64,000 nt of DNA from Tetmemena sp. SeJ-2015 (taxonomy: Eukaryota > Ciliophora > Spirotrichea > Sporadotrichida > Oxytrichidae), in assembly GCA_027382625.1 (NCBI GenBank), contig JAJKFJ010022100.1, positions 248,001 through 312,000 on the forward strand, given 5' to 3'. Below are positions 20,895 through 31,165 of this stretch, piece by piece. The notes under the pieces were generated by a model. The model saw only the letters and a program-made list of their open reading frames with translations, did no database searches and had not been told where the DNA came from. Position 1 is the first letter of the stretch; every line of letters begins with the position of its first letter. Both the position numbers and the translations under genes were made by a program.

Positions 20895-23800
20895 ATGGAT
20901 AATAATAAGCAACGAGCACTCACGGACTGTGAAATTAATATTTGCACATTACATGGGAGTTGAAACGATTGAAGGGAAGTCGAGAGGAGATGATGGAAGC
21001 AGATTAAGTGTTGTCATGAAAGGACCTCCTCTCAAGAAAAATACGATTAGAACCTCACAATTTAACAAGAAGGCAAAACTTTATTTTAAACTAGGAAACT
21101 TTGGGACTCTCCTTAATATTCCTGAAAATGATGCTAAAGAGCAAAATTATCACTTTAATTTAAACTATAGCATAATTATTCTGAGTAATTAGTTTTGATG
21201 AAGCAAGGCCTTGAAAAAAAAAGTAACTTCTTAGACAGGACCTTTCCACCCTATATTTTTGATGAGTGAAGATAGCTATTGGGGAATGAGTGAATCTTCC
21301 TTTTATCTCACATAAAACTATTTAGCTAAATCAGTTTTTTAGTTGCCTTGAAGGCATAACAATAGCGGATGTCTCTGCCTAAATTTAAAGCTTATCTTCA
21401 ATTTTATCATATTCAATAAAATAATGTGAAAAACGGCGAAATGGTCAAGCTCTAACTAAGTTGCTTATAAAATAAGCACAAGCTTGATACCAATTTTCGC
21501 TATAGATTTCGAGCAATAACTTTTCTACTAAAGGGCCCTTATTGCGATAAAAACGGAACTCTGTTAATTAAAATTAAGCTTAAACTTTTTTTATTTTTTA
21601 AAGCACTTCAATTATAAAATAATATAATAACTCATCAATTAAAATTGGTCCGAATTTAATAGAAAATAGAAGTTTATAAAAATAAAAAAAATTGTAGATA
21701 AGTTTTCTGGGTTTGATATTATTTTTATAAAATTAATTCAAAAGAACTTTAAAATCGATAATATTAGACATACATCTTGAAACGGATGGCCAATCTGTGC
21801 AAGATTTTAGGTTATTCTTTCACTGACTTCTTAAAAATCATAACTATTTAAAATATTTACCTTTGATGAACATGAACCTAATTAAGCTTATAAAACTTAG
21901 GTAAGTCTATAATTTATTCCCTAATTATCTAGACTTATACTAAATTCGCTTATACTTTAAATTGACTATAAGATGGTCATTCAAGTTCACCTTAATTAAG
22001 AAAATCAGTTGGCTCAACAAATACTTATCCAAACTCGCCAGGGAAGAAGCAAAAATATTTGCAAACAAAGAACCTAAAACTTTCCCTAGACCCTGCTGAA
22101 AAATACAAGATAGAAATTGAGGCCTACAAGAATGAAGATGATAGACTCACTCACAGATAGAGTGCCTATTTATTTCCTTACATAGAGAGCGCCTTCAACA
22201 TGCGTTTCACTCAATCTCAGAAAAAGGATCTCACTAATGTTTGAACATATTTAGAATTTATAATGAGATATCCATAGAGAAGCTAATTGGTCAGATCAAT
22301 GAACTAATGCAAAGCTCCTGCTAAGAGAGAAGAAGGATATCTGACATTTTATTTTACAACCTAAGTTACCCTCTGGCTGATATTTTGGAAATAGTGAAGC
22401 ACAAAGAGAGTGGCGAGGTTCAAGGATTCTCAATAAATCCTAAGATGGCTAGACTAATGTTTATAAAGAGTTTGAATGATGAAATCGGAATTATACTTTT
22501 CTTTAATTAGAGATCTGCTTGTCTATGTGATTCAATTGAACAGAGTATTCTCATCAGATAGAACTCTGAAGTTGCAGAATCAAGCAGATGCAAACCTCGT
22601 GAAACAAACCAAGGACTAAGAGATTTAGACTTTCTTCCCTGATCACTTCAGAGAGAAGTTAAGATCCTTTTATTTGTCCCTATGCTACTAAATGCCTGGA
22701 GAAGCCCCTTTTAAACATGAGAAAATGGTTGATAAATGTGATACATAAAAGGATATCTTAATTATTTGTAAGGACTTGCTGAATTTGCCTGTATAGCATA
22801 TCTACGCAACTAATCTGAAGGATATCTTAAACGAAGACGACATGGATTATTCAGAAAAGAGGATTAAACTCACTCTTGAAACTTTTCTGGAGGTCCTATC
22901 TTCCAAGCTCAAAGATTTGATAGCTCACCACTATAAGACTTAAAGTAAAGTAAAGTAAAATTTGAGGAATGTAATTAATAATTAATTTCAAAACCAGCAC
23001 TTATTACAGTCTAGTTAAGAAACCGAAATTATTATCCTATGTAAGTTTGCGTTGTTTATATATTTGTAGGGATATTTCCTTTCAAGTGGGCAACCACTCG
23101 AGTTAAAATTTCCTACATTTGCTGGGACCGTTTTTCTTTCATCATTCTGCTTCCAGATTTACTATAAGACTTAATTTGAAGCGTTTAATAAACTCAGGGA
23201 GTATGAAGATAAAATTGAGAATGCAGGCGAGGAAATGCCTAAGAAAGGGGAAAAGTTCGACTTCAAAATAAACTTTGATGAGCTGTTCATGGATGAGCGC
23301 ACACTCTCTGATCTCAAAAAGACATTAGCGAGGCTCACACAGAAAATGTCAAGACGCAAAGCCATGAACTAGAGCAATGAAAATCTGCTTTCAATTCTCA
23401 AAGTTATTAATTTAATTGTTGGCAGTGAGGGATCAGGAGAATCAAGAGATCTCACTTCTCCTGGGTTGAAGAAAGGATCCCTTTTCCAAAGGAGCGAAGC
23501 AGTAGTGAAAGCTGAAGCTTTGATGGCCGAGAGATACAACTCTTTGATGAAGCCTTTAGATGAGGTAGTAGTTGGAATTCTAGAAGAAGCTGATAAGAAT
23601 GGTGTGTTTATAGAGAGCATAAAAATAGACCAATTCCTAGCAGCTGCTCTAAGGGAAGAAGACTAGTCCTATGCAATTGAGACGTTGACCTAGTTTCTGT
23701 AAAGTATGAGAGACATTCTCCAAAAGCATCCAGAATTTCACACTATCCTATAGATAGGGAAGAACAATCACAATCTTAAGTCGTTTTTTTTACTTCAAAT

Positions 23801-25946
23801 CTGACTGAGCACAAAGTCATCTTAAGCAAAGAAGAGAAAGAGTAGTACTACAAGGCAAAAATAGAGGACCTAGAAAAGTTGATCCAAAAACAAAGACAGA
23901 ACTAGCTCTTAAAGTCTAGTAAACTATCGAATCCAATCACAGTGATGGATTAGAAGTAAGGTAATAATCCCAAGACTTCATTGGTGGCTTAGTTAAATGC
24001 GAGCTTTGGATAAGCTTAAAATACTAAAGGCCAAGCTGATGCTATGAAAAAGAAGGGATTGAATGCTAAACTAGTGCAGTAAATTGCCAAAAGGGAGGAA
24101 GCAGAGAAGGCAGCATCCCTTGATAGGAAAAAGACTAACCTATTCGTTTAGTCAAGAAAGTAGGCAAATAAATTCATGCTACCTCCTGCTGAGTAAGAGC
24201 AACATGATAAAAGCAATCCAGCTCAGATTTAGAAGAATAGTCATATCAGCCCAGGTGGAAAAGAGGAAATCAAGTAAGGATAAGTAAATGAGCAAAGGTC
24301 TAGGAGGAGAAGCATTCTTCAATCCTAAGTAATTTCTCCTCTAGCAATAAACCGCAAATTCAATTTCCAATAAACACACTTGTCACAATGAAGCAGCATG
24401 ATCTAACACTGTCAGAATATATAAATTATTTGCTATTATGATGTCAGAAGTAGTGCGACATATCAGTCAACAGATATGCATTCCGGGGGCAATCTTAAAA
24501 TTTATTTTATACTTGCTAGTTAGCGGTCATCTGTAAAAGACCATCAAAATGTCAATATGATTGCAACAACTTCTGATCCTTTTTTCGATAAAAGAATCAG
24601 CTAAGATATGAAGACTTTTAGAACCTCTGAAAATTCATCTATCGTAGATCCACAATAAAACTAGTATGGATCTATTACCACTTTTCCATATATGCAAGGC
24701 TTGAAATTTGAATAGCAAGAAGGAGGACTAGAGAGAAAAATATTCTCTCAGGAAAACGGAAGTTATTTTTTAAGGTAGCCTCTCTTATCGAGTGGTGAAG
24801 ACTCAATCACATTTGACAAAATTAAGCCACTTGATCCACTAAGCCTACTATGATAGATTTCTAAAAACCTTAAAAGCTGAATCCAATTCATAACTCTACT
24901 TTCTCGCCATTATATATTTATATACCTCTTCATTTATTTTCTTCATAGCATTAGAATAAACCCCAGACAACTTTGAATTCCCCAAGAGGAACTGAGAGGA
25001 AGTCTTTCTTCAAGAGTAGATAGAACTAGATAAATACCAGCTTTCCTTCAAATAAGACCAATAATTTTCCCTCACCTAGTCCTCATTCTAAACCGAATTA
25101 GTCCCCAAATCCTCCACCTCTGACCGGCACTCCAAATCAGAACTTCAACGGAGTGTAGAATCAGTCATTCTAGAACTAAACTAAGAGCAGTAATCAGAGT
25201 GGGAATAACACCTCAGCAATCAACGACCTGTCAACAAAACGCAAAAAAGGAGGACTCAGTATTAATATAGGCAAGTTGAATGAGCATAACACTCATATCA
25301 CGCCCAATAATATTATACGTTCATCCCAGATTTTTCAAAAACTTTTGAGTTTGCTTCGTAAGGCCTGGATATACTAGGAAGAAGCTCTTGTCATCTGTGT
25401 TAAAACTTGGTACTGTAAGCACTCCTAGTCGGACGAGTGTTGCTAGAAACAATTTGAAGAAAAAAGTCATTTTCCTTTATTAAATCCCACAATTATAGGA
25501 AAAGTTCTCAATGGATGAATTTGAAGCCATTTCTCTAAGTTCAGTAAAATACGAAAAAAAGTGGCTACTTTCTGGAAAACCTGGCTTCCTAGCCAGTAGT
25601 GAAAAATCTGGGCTGAACGGATATTATTATAAAATTTGATACTGGGAAATCCATGGCATTCACTATGCAAAACAGCCCTCAGGTTGTGTTTTAGAAGTCC
25701 CCTTTTCAAGGGTAGAAGATTCAGCCCTTGTAGTTAGATGCTGGTAAAAACGATGATGAAATTTCATTAGGTGAGGAAAGCAAAATGCAGAGCAAGATGA
25801 GCCACACAAGCAGAGTAAAGATGGCTTTTAGAAAGAGCTCAATACAGCAGCAGAGTTCTCAGAGTGCAGTACTTACCAGCAATTTAGATGACGAAGAGTC
25901 AGAGCTCAAAGAGACTAAATAATTTTTAACTTATATGGGTAAATGA
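20895..25946 (+). CDS. Large low-complexity protein, unidentified (many MDSs)
   Basis: Begins MDNNKQRALTDC at 20895. The join to ETIEGKSRGDDG follows removal of 20935-20965 (pointer TGAAA). A gap (21190-21990) precedes the next coding block, LSLDPAEKYKIEIEAYKNED. Later blocks include EISIEKLIGQINELMQ, a frame restored near 22490 by a short IES, the 14-bp pointer junction into FEAFNKLREYEDKIENAGEE, and IGKNNHNLTEHKVIL restored by removing 23777-23802 (pointer AATCT). After 24300 the protein is Ser/Asn/Gln-rich and basic. The stop TGA is at 25944-25946. Estimated length exceeds 1200 residues. No domain is recognised. Only 48 nt separate this ATG from the previous TGA, so the two may be one gene. 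Confidence 0.65.
20935..20965 (+). other. IES (31 bp including one TGAAA pointer)
   Basis: TGAAA at 20930-20934 and 20961-20965; excision restores the frame DCETIEGKSR. Confidence 0.65.
21193..21985 (+). other. AT-rich block, probable long IES or intergenic DNA
   Basis: No coding signal between two blocks assigned to the same gene. Pointer ends were not identified. Confidence 0.45.
22944..23174 (+). other. IES (231 bp including one 14-bp pointer)
   Basis: The 14-mer ACTATAAGACTTAA occurs at 22930-22943 and again at 23161-23174. Removal of one copy plus the AT-rich insert joins LIAHHYKTQ to FEAFNKLREY in frame. This is the strongest single junction in the window. Confidence 0.9.
23777..23802 (+). 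other. IES (26 bp including one AATCT pointer)
   Basis: AATCT at 23772-23776 and 23798-23802; excision joins NNHNL to TEHKVIL. Confidence 0.65.
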
Positions 25947-25959
25947 CGTTCACTACCTA

Positions 25960-26180
25960 AAAAGGACCGATCATACATTAGTTATTGAGCGTTTTAGTCA
26001 GAAAACCAAAAAGCCTATTAAAAAATTTATTTAAGGGGTGCTTAATTCTGCTATCTAATTTATATAGTCACATGATAGTCTCTTTTACTCACCTCAAAAG
26101 GACGAACCAAAATTATTTGAGTTTTAACTAGACGCATTCTTCAGGCAGAAAACCAAAAAGCCTATTTAAAAAGGAGTCAT
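25960..26180. repeat. Imperfect direct repeat, two ~100-bp units
   Basis: The unit starting near 25965 and the unit starting near 26095 share AAAAGGAC near the start and CAGAAAACCAAAAAGCCTAT near the end (25999 and 26146), about 147 bp apart. Non-coding, downstream of a gene end. Confidence 0.7.
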
Positions 26181-26460
26181 GAGGCTTTTGACAGGAAGAT
26201 TTAAAGATTGACGGCAAGACTCCCTTACCCAATTCTAAGATAAACAATTTAATTTTATAAATGGAAACTCTTTTGGATAATTTAAAAACTCTAATTACTC
26301 AGATACCAAAATCAGTATTAAATTTCAATATTAACCTCTTGAAAATCTTAATTCTTTGGCTGGATTCATTCCATCAATTTAGGGAGAGATTGCTATTTCA
26401 AATTATCCTTAAACTATTGCTAAAGTTTTAGCAAATTTTTTTAATTTTCTAGTTAATTTA
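26181..26460. other. AT-rich spacer before the seven-piece secreted gene
   Basis: Nothing seen beyond the direct repeats to its left; the 5' UTR and promoter of the next gene should lie within its last 100 bp. Confidence 0.45.
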
Positions 26461-26531
26461 ATTTGAGCAATAAGAGGCCTTATTTGAGGGACAAGGATAT
26501 TAAAAATAATAATAAATATAAGAAAGAAAAT

Positions 26532-27471
26532 ATGTTCAAGAGTACCACTCTCGTTCTCGCAACAGCTCTTCTCGTTGCCAAGACAACCGCACTCGGCGGC
26601 TCCCTCATGGCTCAGACCCAGACCAAAAACATTGTGTCTGAAAAGAACTTCGTGTTGGACCTTCAATTTGACTACGACATTCCCTGGGTTCTGGACTTAC
26701 CTACCATGGGTGCCGACTTCTACTGGCCCTAAAATGGAGATCAACAAAGATTGAGCAGCCTTGTTTCCGCCCAAGTCTACAGTTAAACTTTTGATCAATA
26801 TATACTTTCATCGATCTTAAGTATAAACAATTCTACAAGTATACTTGAACTTCACCGTGTCCGCAGAGATTTACGAGACCACCCAACAGAAGGTCACCCT
26901 CAGCCTCATCCCCTTCAGAGTCTAAACCTACTTTTTATTTAACTTCCTAATGGTTTTTAAAATTAATGAGTTTACCCAGTTGTCGACTTTTTCAAGGCTG
27001 TCAGAGACACCACTGCCAATACCGTTGTCTTCTCAAAATATTTAAATACTTTTTTATTTACTTCACCAACAGACTGGCCACTTTAAAAATATTCGATCTT
27101 TAAGGAAGATATAAATAGGAGGGATATAATAAATAATTGAACTTTCATTTCTCTCGCTGAGATCCACACCTACTACTACTCCAACTGGAAGGCTTGCGGT
27201 AACTCACTTAAAAATATTCTATTAAGATATGGATTTGCTAAAATATGTTAAGGTTAAAATATTTTGAACGTGTTTATGAATGCCGACTTGTCAAGCAACT
27301 TGGATGACGCTTTCGTGGACCAATACTGCGGTTACAACCCCAGCACTGCCACCTGGACCTACGACTACAATGAATACTTCTCAAAGCTCAGAGGCCCCAG
27401 ATACGAAAAGAACATCGAGCTCTGGAATTACGATGAGAGTTTTTATATTTATTGAGACCTTCAATAACTGA
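26532..27471 (+). CDS. Small secreted protein, unidentified; seven MDSs separated by six IESs
   Basis: MDSs: 26532-26776, 26836-26931, 26973-27032, 27061-27084, 27141-27200, 27252-27438, 27453-27471. Pointers in order: CAAGT, TAC, CTTC, ACTTT, GGT, TGAGA. All six joins keep one frame, giving for example SAQVYLNFTVS, TYPVVDFF, VVFTNRLATFISLAEIHTYY and NYDETFNN-stop. The protein of about 220 residues starts MFKSTTLVLATALLVAKTTA, a clear signal peptide, and is rich in Tyr, Asn and Thr with few Cys. No membrane segment or known domain is visible. High GC in the MDSs against very AT-rich IESs suggests strong expression. The fourth MDS is only 24 bp including pointers. Confidence 0.9.
26777..26840 (+). 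other. IES 1 of the seven-piece gene (64 bp, pointer CAAGT)
   Basis: CAAGT at 26772-26776 and 26836-26840; excision gives SAQVYLNF. Confidence 0.9.
26932..26975 (+). other. IES 2 (44 bp, pointer TAC)
   Basis: TAC at 26929-26931 and 26973-26975; excision gives QTYPVVDFF. Confidence 0.85.
27033..27064 (+). other. IES 3 (32 bp, pointer CTTC)
   Basis: CTTC at 27029-27032 and 27061-27064; excision gives TVVFTNRL. Confidence 0.85.
27085..27145 (+). other. IES 4 (61 bp, pointer ACTTT)
   Basis: ACTTT at 27080-27084 and 27141-27145; excision gives LATFISLAEI. Confidence 0.88.
27201..27254 (+). other. IES 5 (54 bp, pointer GGT)
   Basis: GGT at 27198-27200 and 27252-27254; excision gives KACGQNILNVF. 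Confidence 0.8.
27439..27457 (+). other. IES 6 (19 bp, pointer TGAGA)
   Basis: TGAGA at 27434-27438 and 27453-27457; excision replaces a premature frame with YDETFNN-stop. Confidence 0.85.
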
Positions 27472-28028
27472 GGACTGCTTTGATAAGCTCTTCAAGAGCA
27501 AATTTCGATTGATTAATCGTTCTAGCTGCATTCCAGCTTATTCATAAAGCAAAATAAGATAATTGAATCAAATTAATGTAGGAGGAGGAATAATAATTCC
27601 CTTAATCTCACTTTAAATTTAAAGGTCTTAATTTTATTTCACCATTTCACACCCTTGAGCAGTCTGATCTGAAGGGAGTCACTAATATAATTGGATCCTT
27701 TTAATACTTCACTCCAACTTTAATTAATGAGTAATCTATTATTAAAGTATAATTATATCAAAACTCATTAATCTATCTCAGCCAAGAACAGTTGCATACC
27801 TGTAATAAGTATAAAGTAAGGGCTGTGCAAAAACGTTATAAATAATTTATAGCTGCCAAATTTGAGAGATTAAGTCACCTCAATTATCAAAAATTAAGTA
27901 TAATGAGGGAAAATTAGAAATCAGAGTGTCACCAGTCTTCTATATTTAAGTTTCTGGAAAGCGAGGAATGAAATGAAGAGGATATTACGTTTGATTTGAT
28001 AGGTTATAATAAAATTGGGGCACTTTTA
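27472..28028. other. AT-rich spacer
   Basis: Begins with the likely 3' UTR of the secreted-protein gene; no further gene seen. Confidence 0.5.
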
Positions 28029-30158
28029 ATGGCACTATCCATCAAATAATTAACAGTACAGCAGCAGAAACTCCAATACTTATAAGATCTGCAGCTCCAC
28101 ACCATCGCATCAGCTCTCAAGCAAGATATAAATACCGCAGATCCATCAATAAAACATCTCAAAGAGGTTAGTGTTAACTATAAATTCTTAATCAGTAGAT
28201 TGATCGTTATATTTTGTGATAGGTTTTATAAAATGAGTTCGAGGAGCAAAATACGAAAATAGTTTCAGATATCGTCTATGGAAGAGTGAAAGTCAAGAAA
28301 GTAAGTTAGCAGTAATTTTTCATTTTGAATCACAGAGCAAGCACAGAGTGAAAGTGAGGGAAGACTTAATGCTCGATAAAGTCGCTTAGAAAAAGAATGA
28401 GATAAAATACATGCTGCAAAATATGGTACTTATAGGTCAGATAGGACAGAAGGAATATGTAAGCTACCACATTAAATCCAACTTAAACTCTTAATAGGAG
28501 GACAAAATGAAGATGCTAGACGATAAGTTTTACCTCTTTAAAGAAGCTGTGCTTAATAACGAATACACTAATTTGGAAAGTTACATGGGCATTTCACTAG
28601 CACCCACTTTAGAAACTTAGTAAGGCAGTCAAAACGCACTCAGGTCTGGAGTATATTAGGACGGCAACAAAAATCTTCAATCACAGTCTGATCCTGTGGA
28701 GTTCATCAAAAGAATTCAAGAGGAAAAGAGACAGAGGAAACTCAGGAAGTAGCAGTTGCAAAAAATGATATTCGAGAAGCAGAGGAAAGAACAGATGGAG
28801 AGAGAAAAAGAGCACGAAAGGGAGTAAAAACTGAAGGAGTAGCAAAGGAAAAGAGAACTTGAAAACCTGTAACAGAAATTATTGGAGAAGGAAGAAGCAA
28901 GGAAAATATTTCAAGAGGAGACTTCACTTAGAGTCAAAGAGGTGCTAAATAAACAGTACTTGTTCAAAAATTTAGAGGTGAGGTATCAAGAGACTATTGA
29001 AAAGCCTTATGAGGAGGAAAAGTAGCAACGACTTCAAGAGCTGAAGGATCTAATGAGTAAGCCCATAGATTCAGAAGCACTTATATCTCATGAAAAGAGA
29101 TATTTCCGCCTTAAAATTCAGCATGAAAATGAAATCCAGAAATAGAGAGCGGCAAGTTTAAAGGCAGAGCGGGAACATTTTGAAAATCTGAGATATAAAC
29201 CTGACTACAGTTTGATAGAGGAAAAAAGAGAGCAAGAAGAGCAAGCCTTGAAAAAGAAGAAACAGTTTTTAACTAAGGTTTCATCTTATGGAGACTATGT
29301 ATGCTTGTTTAAATTTATGTAAAGGAAATTTACTACCCAAAAATTAGCATAGAAAAAAGGGAAGAGCTTGAAAGGTTAAAAGAATAACTTTTAGCTAACA
29401 AACCAAGAATTCAAAGCAACATCAAAATAATTTCAGGAAATAATTCTGAAGACCAAGAATATATCGTTTATGATTTCATTTTTAAGCTCTATCAGAGAAG
29501 CTTAAGGAAAAGACACAAAGGTTCCATAAAGTGTCTTAGAGCGTGAGTCTATCTCACAAGCAAGCACATCACCTCAAGAATAATTCCTCTTAGCAAAAGT
29601 ATTAAAATCATTATAGCGATAGCTAGCCCCAACTTAATATTTCGAAAAGAAGAGATCACTCTATCGATAACAGTAATTTTGATGACTTGAATAGCAATTC
29701 AATAGATTTCGCTTATTCAGGTTCCCATGAATCAAGGAGAAGACCTAATTGGAAGGTAAATAAATCTTTGACTGATGAGGTATCATCTCAGAAGTCAAAG
29801 CAATCAAATGTAATAGACTTCCTTAAAGAGTAGAGAATCAAAAGATAGCTACTTGAGAAGTAAGGAAAGATAAATAGTAGAAGTCAACTTTATTCCTAGT
29901 TCAGAGAATCCCTCACAACTGATAAACTCAAGATGTGAGATAAAAAATTCATTATCTTCATTAAGATTTATCGGCTCATCAAACTCCTACAAGAGGTTTG
30001 AGCAAATGAAGGACATGGCTAGGGTGATTGAAGAAAAGGCTCAAAGATAGGAAAGTTATATGAGGGTGAAAGGTAACGATATAGGCGCAACGATAGCAGT
30101 TAATGAAATGTACTTGGATGCCATCCATGCTAAATTATAGGTTTTGGAATAGATTTGA
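28029..30158 (+). CDS. Coiled-coil protein rich in charged residues, unidentified
   Basis: ATG at 28029 (MALSIKQLTVQQQKLQYLQD). Introns: 28167-28222, 28301-28335 and 29299-29324, all GT..AG. Residues about 200-400 form an almost uninterrupted Glu/Lys/Gln coiled coil (RIQEEKRQRKLRKQQLQK, EKEHEREQKLKEQQRKREL). A frame change near 29475-29490 implies a short IES I could not place. A Ser/Asn-rich stretch follows (SRRRPNWKVNKSL), then a last block EQMKDMARVIEEKAQRQESY ending at the TGA 30156-30158, joined across about 29936-29965. The composition resembles microtubule- or basal-body-associated coils of ciliates, but no family is identified. Confidence 0.7.
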
Positions 30159-30268
30159 ATTATATGTTAAATTATAGGAATATATCATTATTTGCTAAAA
30201 CTTTGCTGAGGATTAGAACACTTCTTATAACATTTTAAGCAATAAGGATTTATAATAATTTAAAGATT

Positions 30269-30936
30269 ATGAGATCAAACAAATCCACAATTGGAAGGAC
30301 AGTTTTAGCCCTTTTGCTAATCAGTATTGTTACTGTTCCATAGCAGGCACAGTGCGCAAAGACTCAAGTTTTTGATGGCCAGAAGGCAATCGAGGCAGGA
30401 TAGGCTGGCTTGGAATTTGTAATTGGCTTTGTAGAAGGCTTCTTGAAGGAGAAAGCTGATGGCATCATATTAAAGTTTATATATTTAATCGAAAAATGCG
30501 AAGCTGGAGCTAAATCAATAGCTGACACTTCATCCTAGGTTATTAAAGCTTTCCAAGGCAAGCAAGACATAATAACTGAAGTAGAAGCAACTTAAGTGAT
30601 GAATGTGTTTTTAAGCTGTAGTATCAGTTGTGAGCTTCATTTTGACTGTTCCAGACTAGCTCAAGCGATGCGAAGATCTTGAGCCTCTCGCAAATAAGCT
30701 TTCAAAGAGACTACAGAAGTTCAAAGACCTTACTGCTCTACTTTTTAATTCTAAATGTTATTGTTCATGTTTTTAAGTTTAAGTGATGAATAAGTGGAAA
30801 CATAATGACATTAGCTGTTCTTCACAACTCAGACTTTGTTCATGAGATCGTGGACCCTTTGAAATACTTCTAAGAGGGAAAGCCTCACAACGCAGGCAAG
30901 GCAATTGGAAAACTCCTTGACGATCTCACTAAATGA
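30269..30936 (+). CDS. Small secreted helical protein, unidentified (IES-interrupted)
   Basis: ATG at 30269. The N-terminus has basic residues then a hydrophobic core (GRTVLALLLISIVTV), a signal peptide. The mature part reads VFDGQKAIEAGQAGLEFVIG, then EKCEAGAKSIADTSSQVI, then QAVVSVVSFILTVPDQLKRC, and ends EIVDPLKYFQEGKPHNAG, KAIGKLLDDLTK. Two IESs restore or tidy the frame: 30467-30490 (pointer ATC) and 30597-30615 (pointer TTAAG). Another gap of about 40 nt near 30750-30800 has unresolved ends. Stop TGA at 30934-30936. The product would be about 190 residues, helical, with a few Cys. No function can be assigned. Confidence 0.72.
30597..30615 (+). other. IES (19 bp, pointer TTAAG)
   Basis: TTAAG at 30592-30596 and 30611-30615; the insert contains an in-frame TGA that is removed, giving EATQAVVSVVS. 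Confidence 0.75.
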
Positions 30937-31165
30937 TTTTGGAAACAGGGACACGTTGCTCTAAGAATTTGAGATCGTGATTATCTTTTCAACTTTATAA
31001 ACTCTATTTGGTATGAAATAGCTCTAGAGGCTAAAATATTAGCTTCTCCTCAAAATTTTAATTATATCAACCTATATCGATATCCATCAGCAGCTGAAGT
31101 AATAAAGATGAAGGAGGCATTTGTTCATTATTTTTAGAGAATGAATTTTAATTAATAAATCTGTA

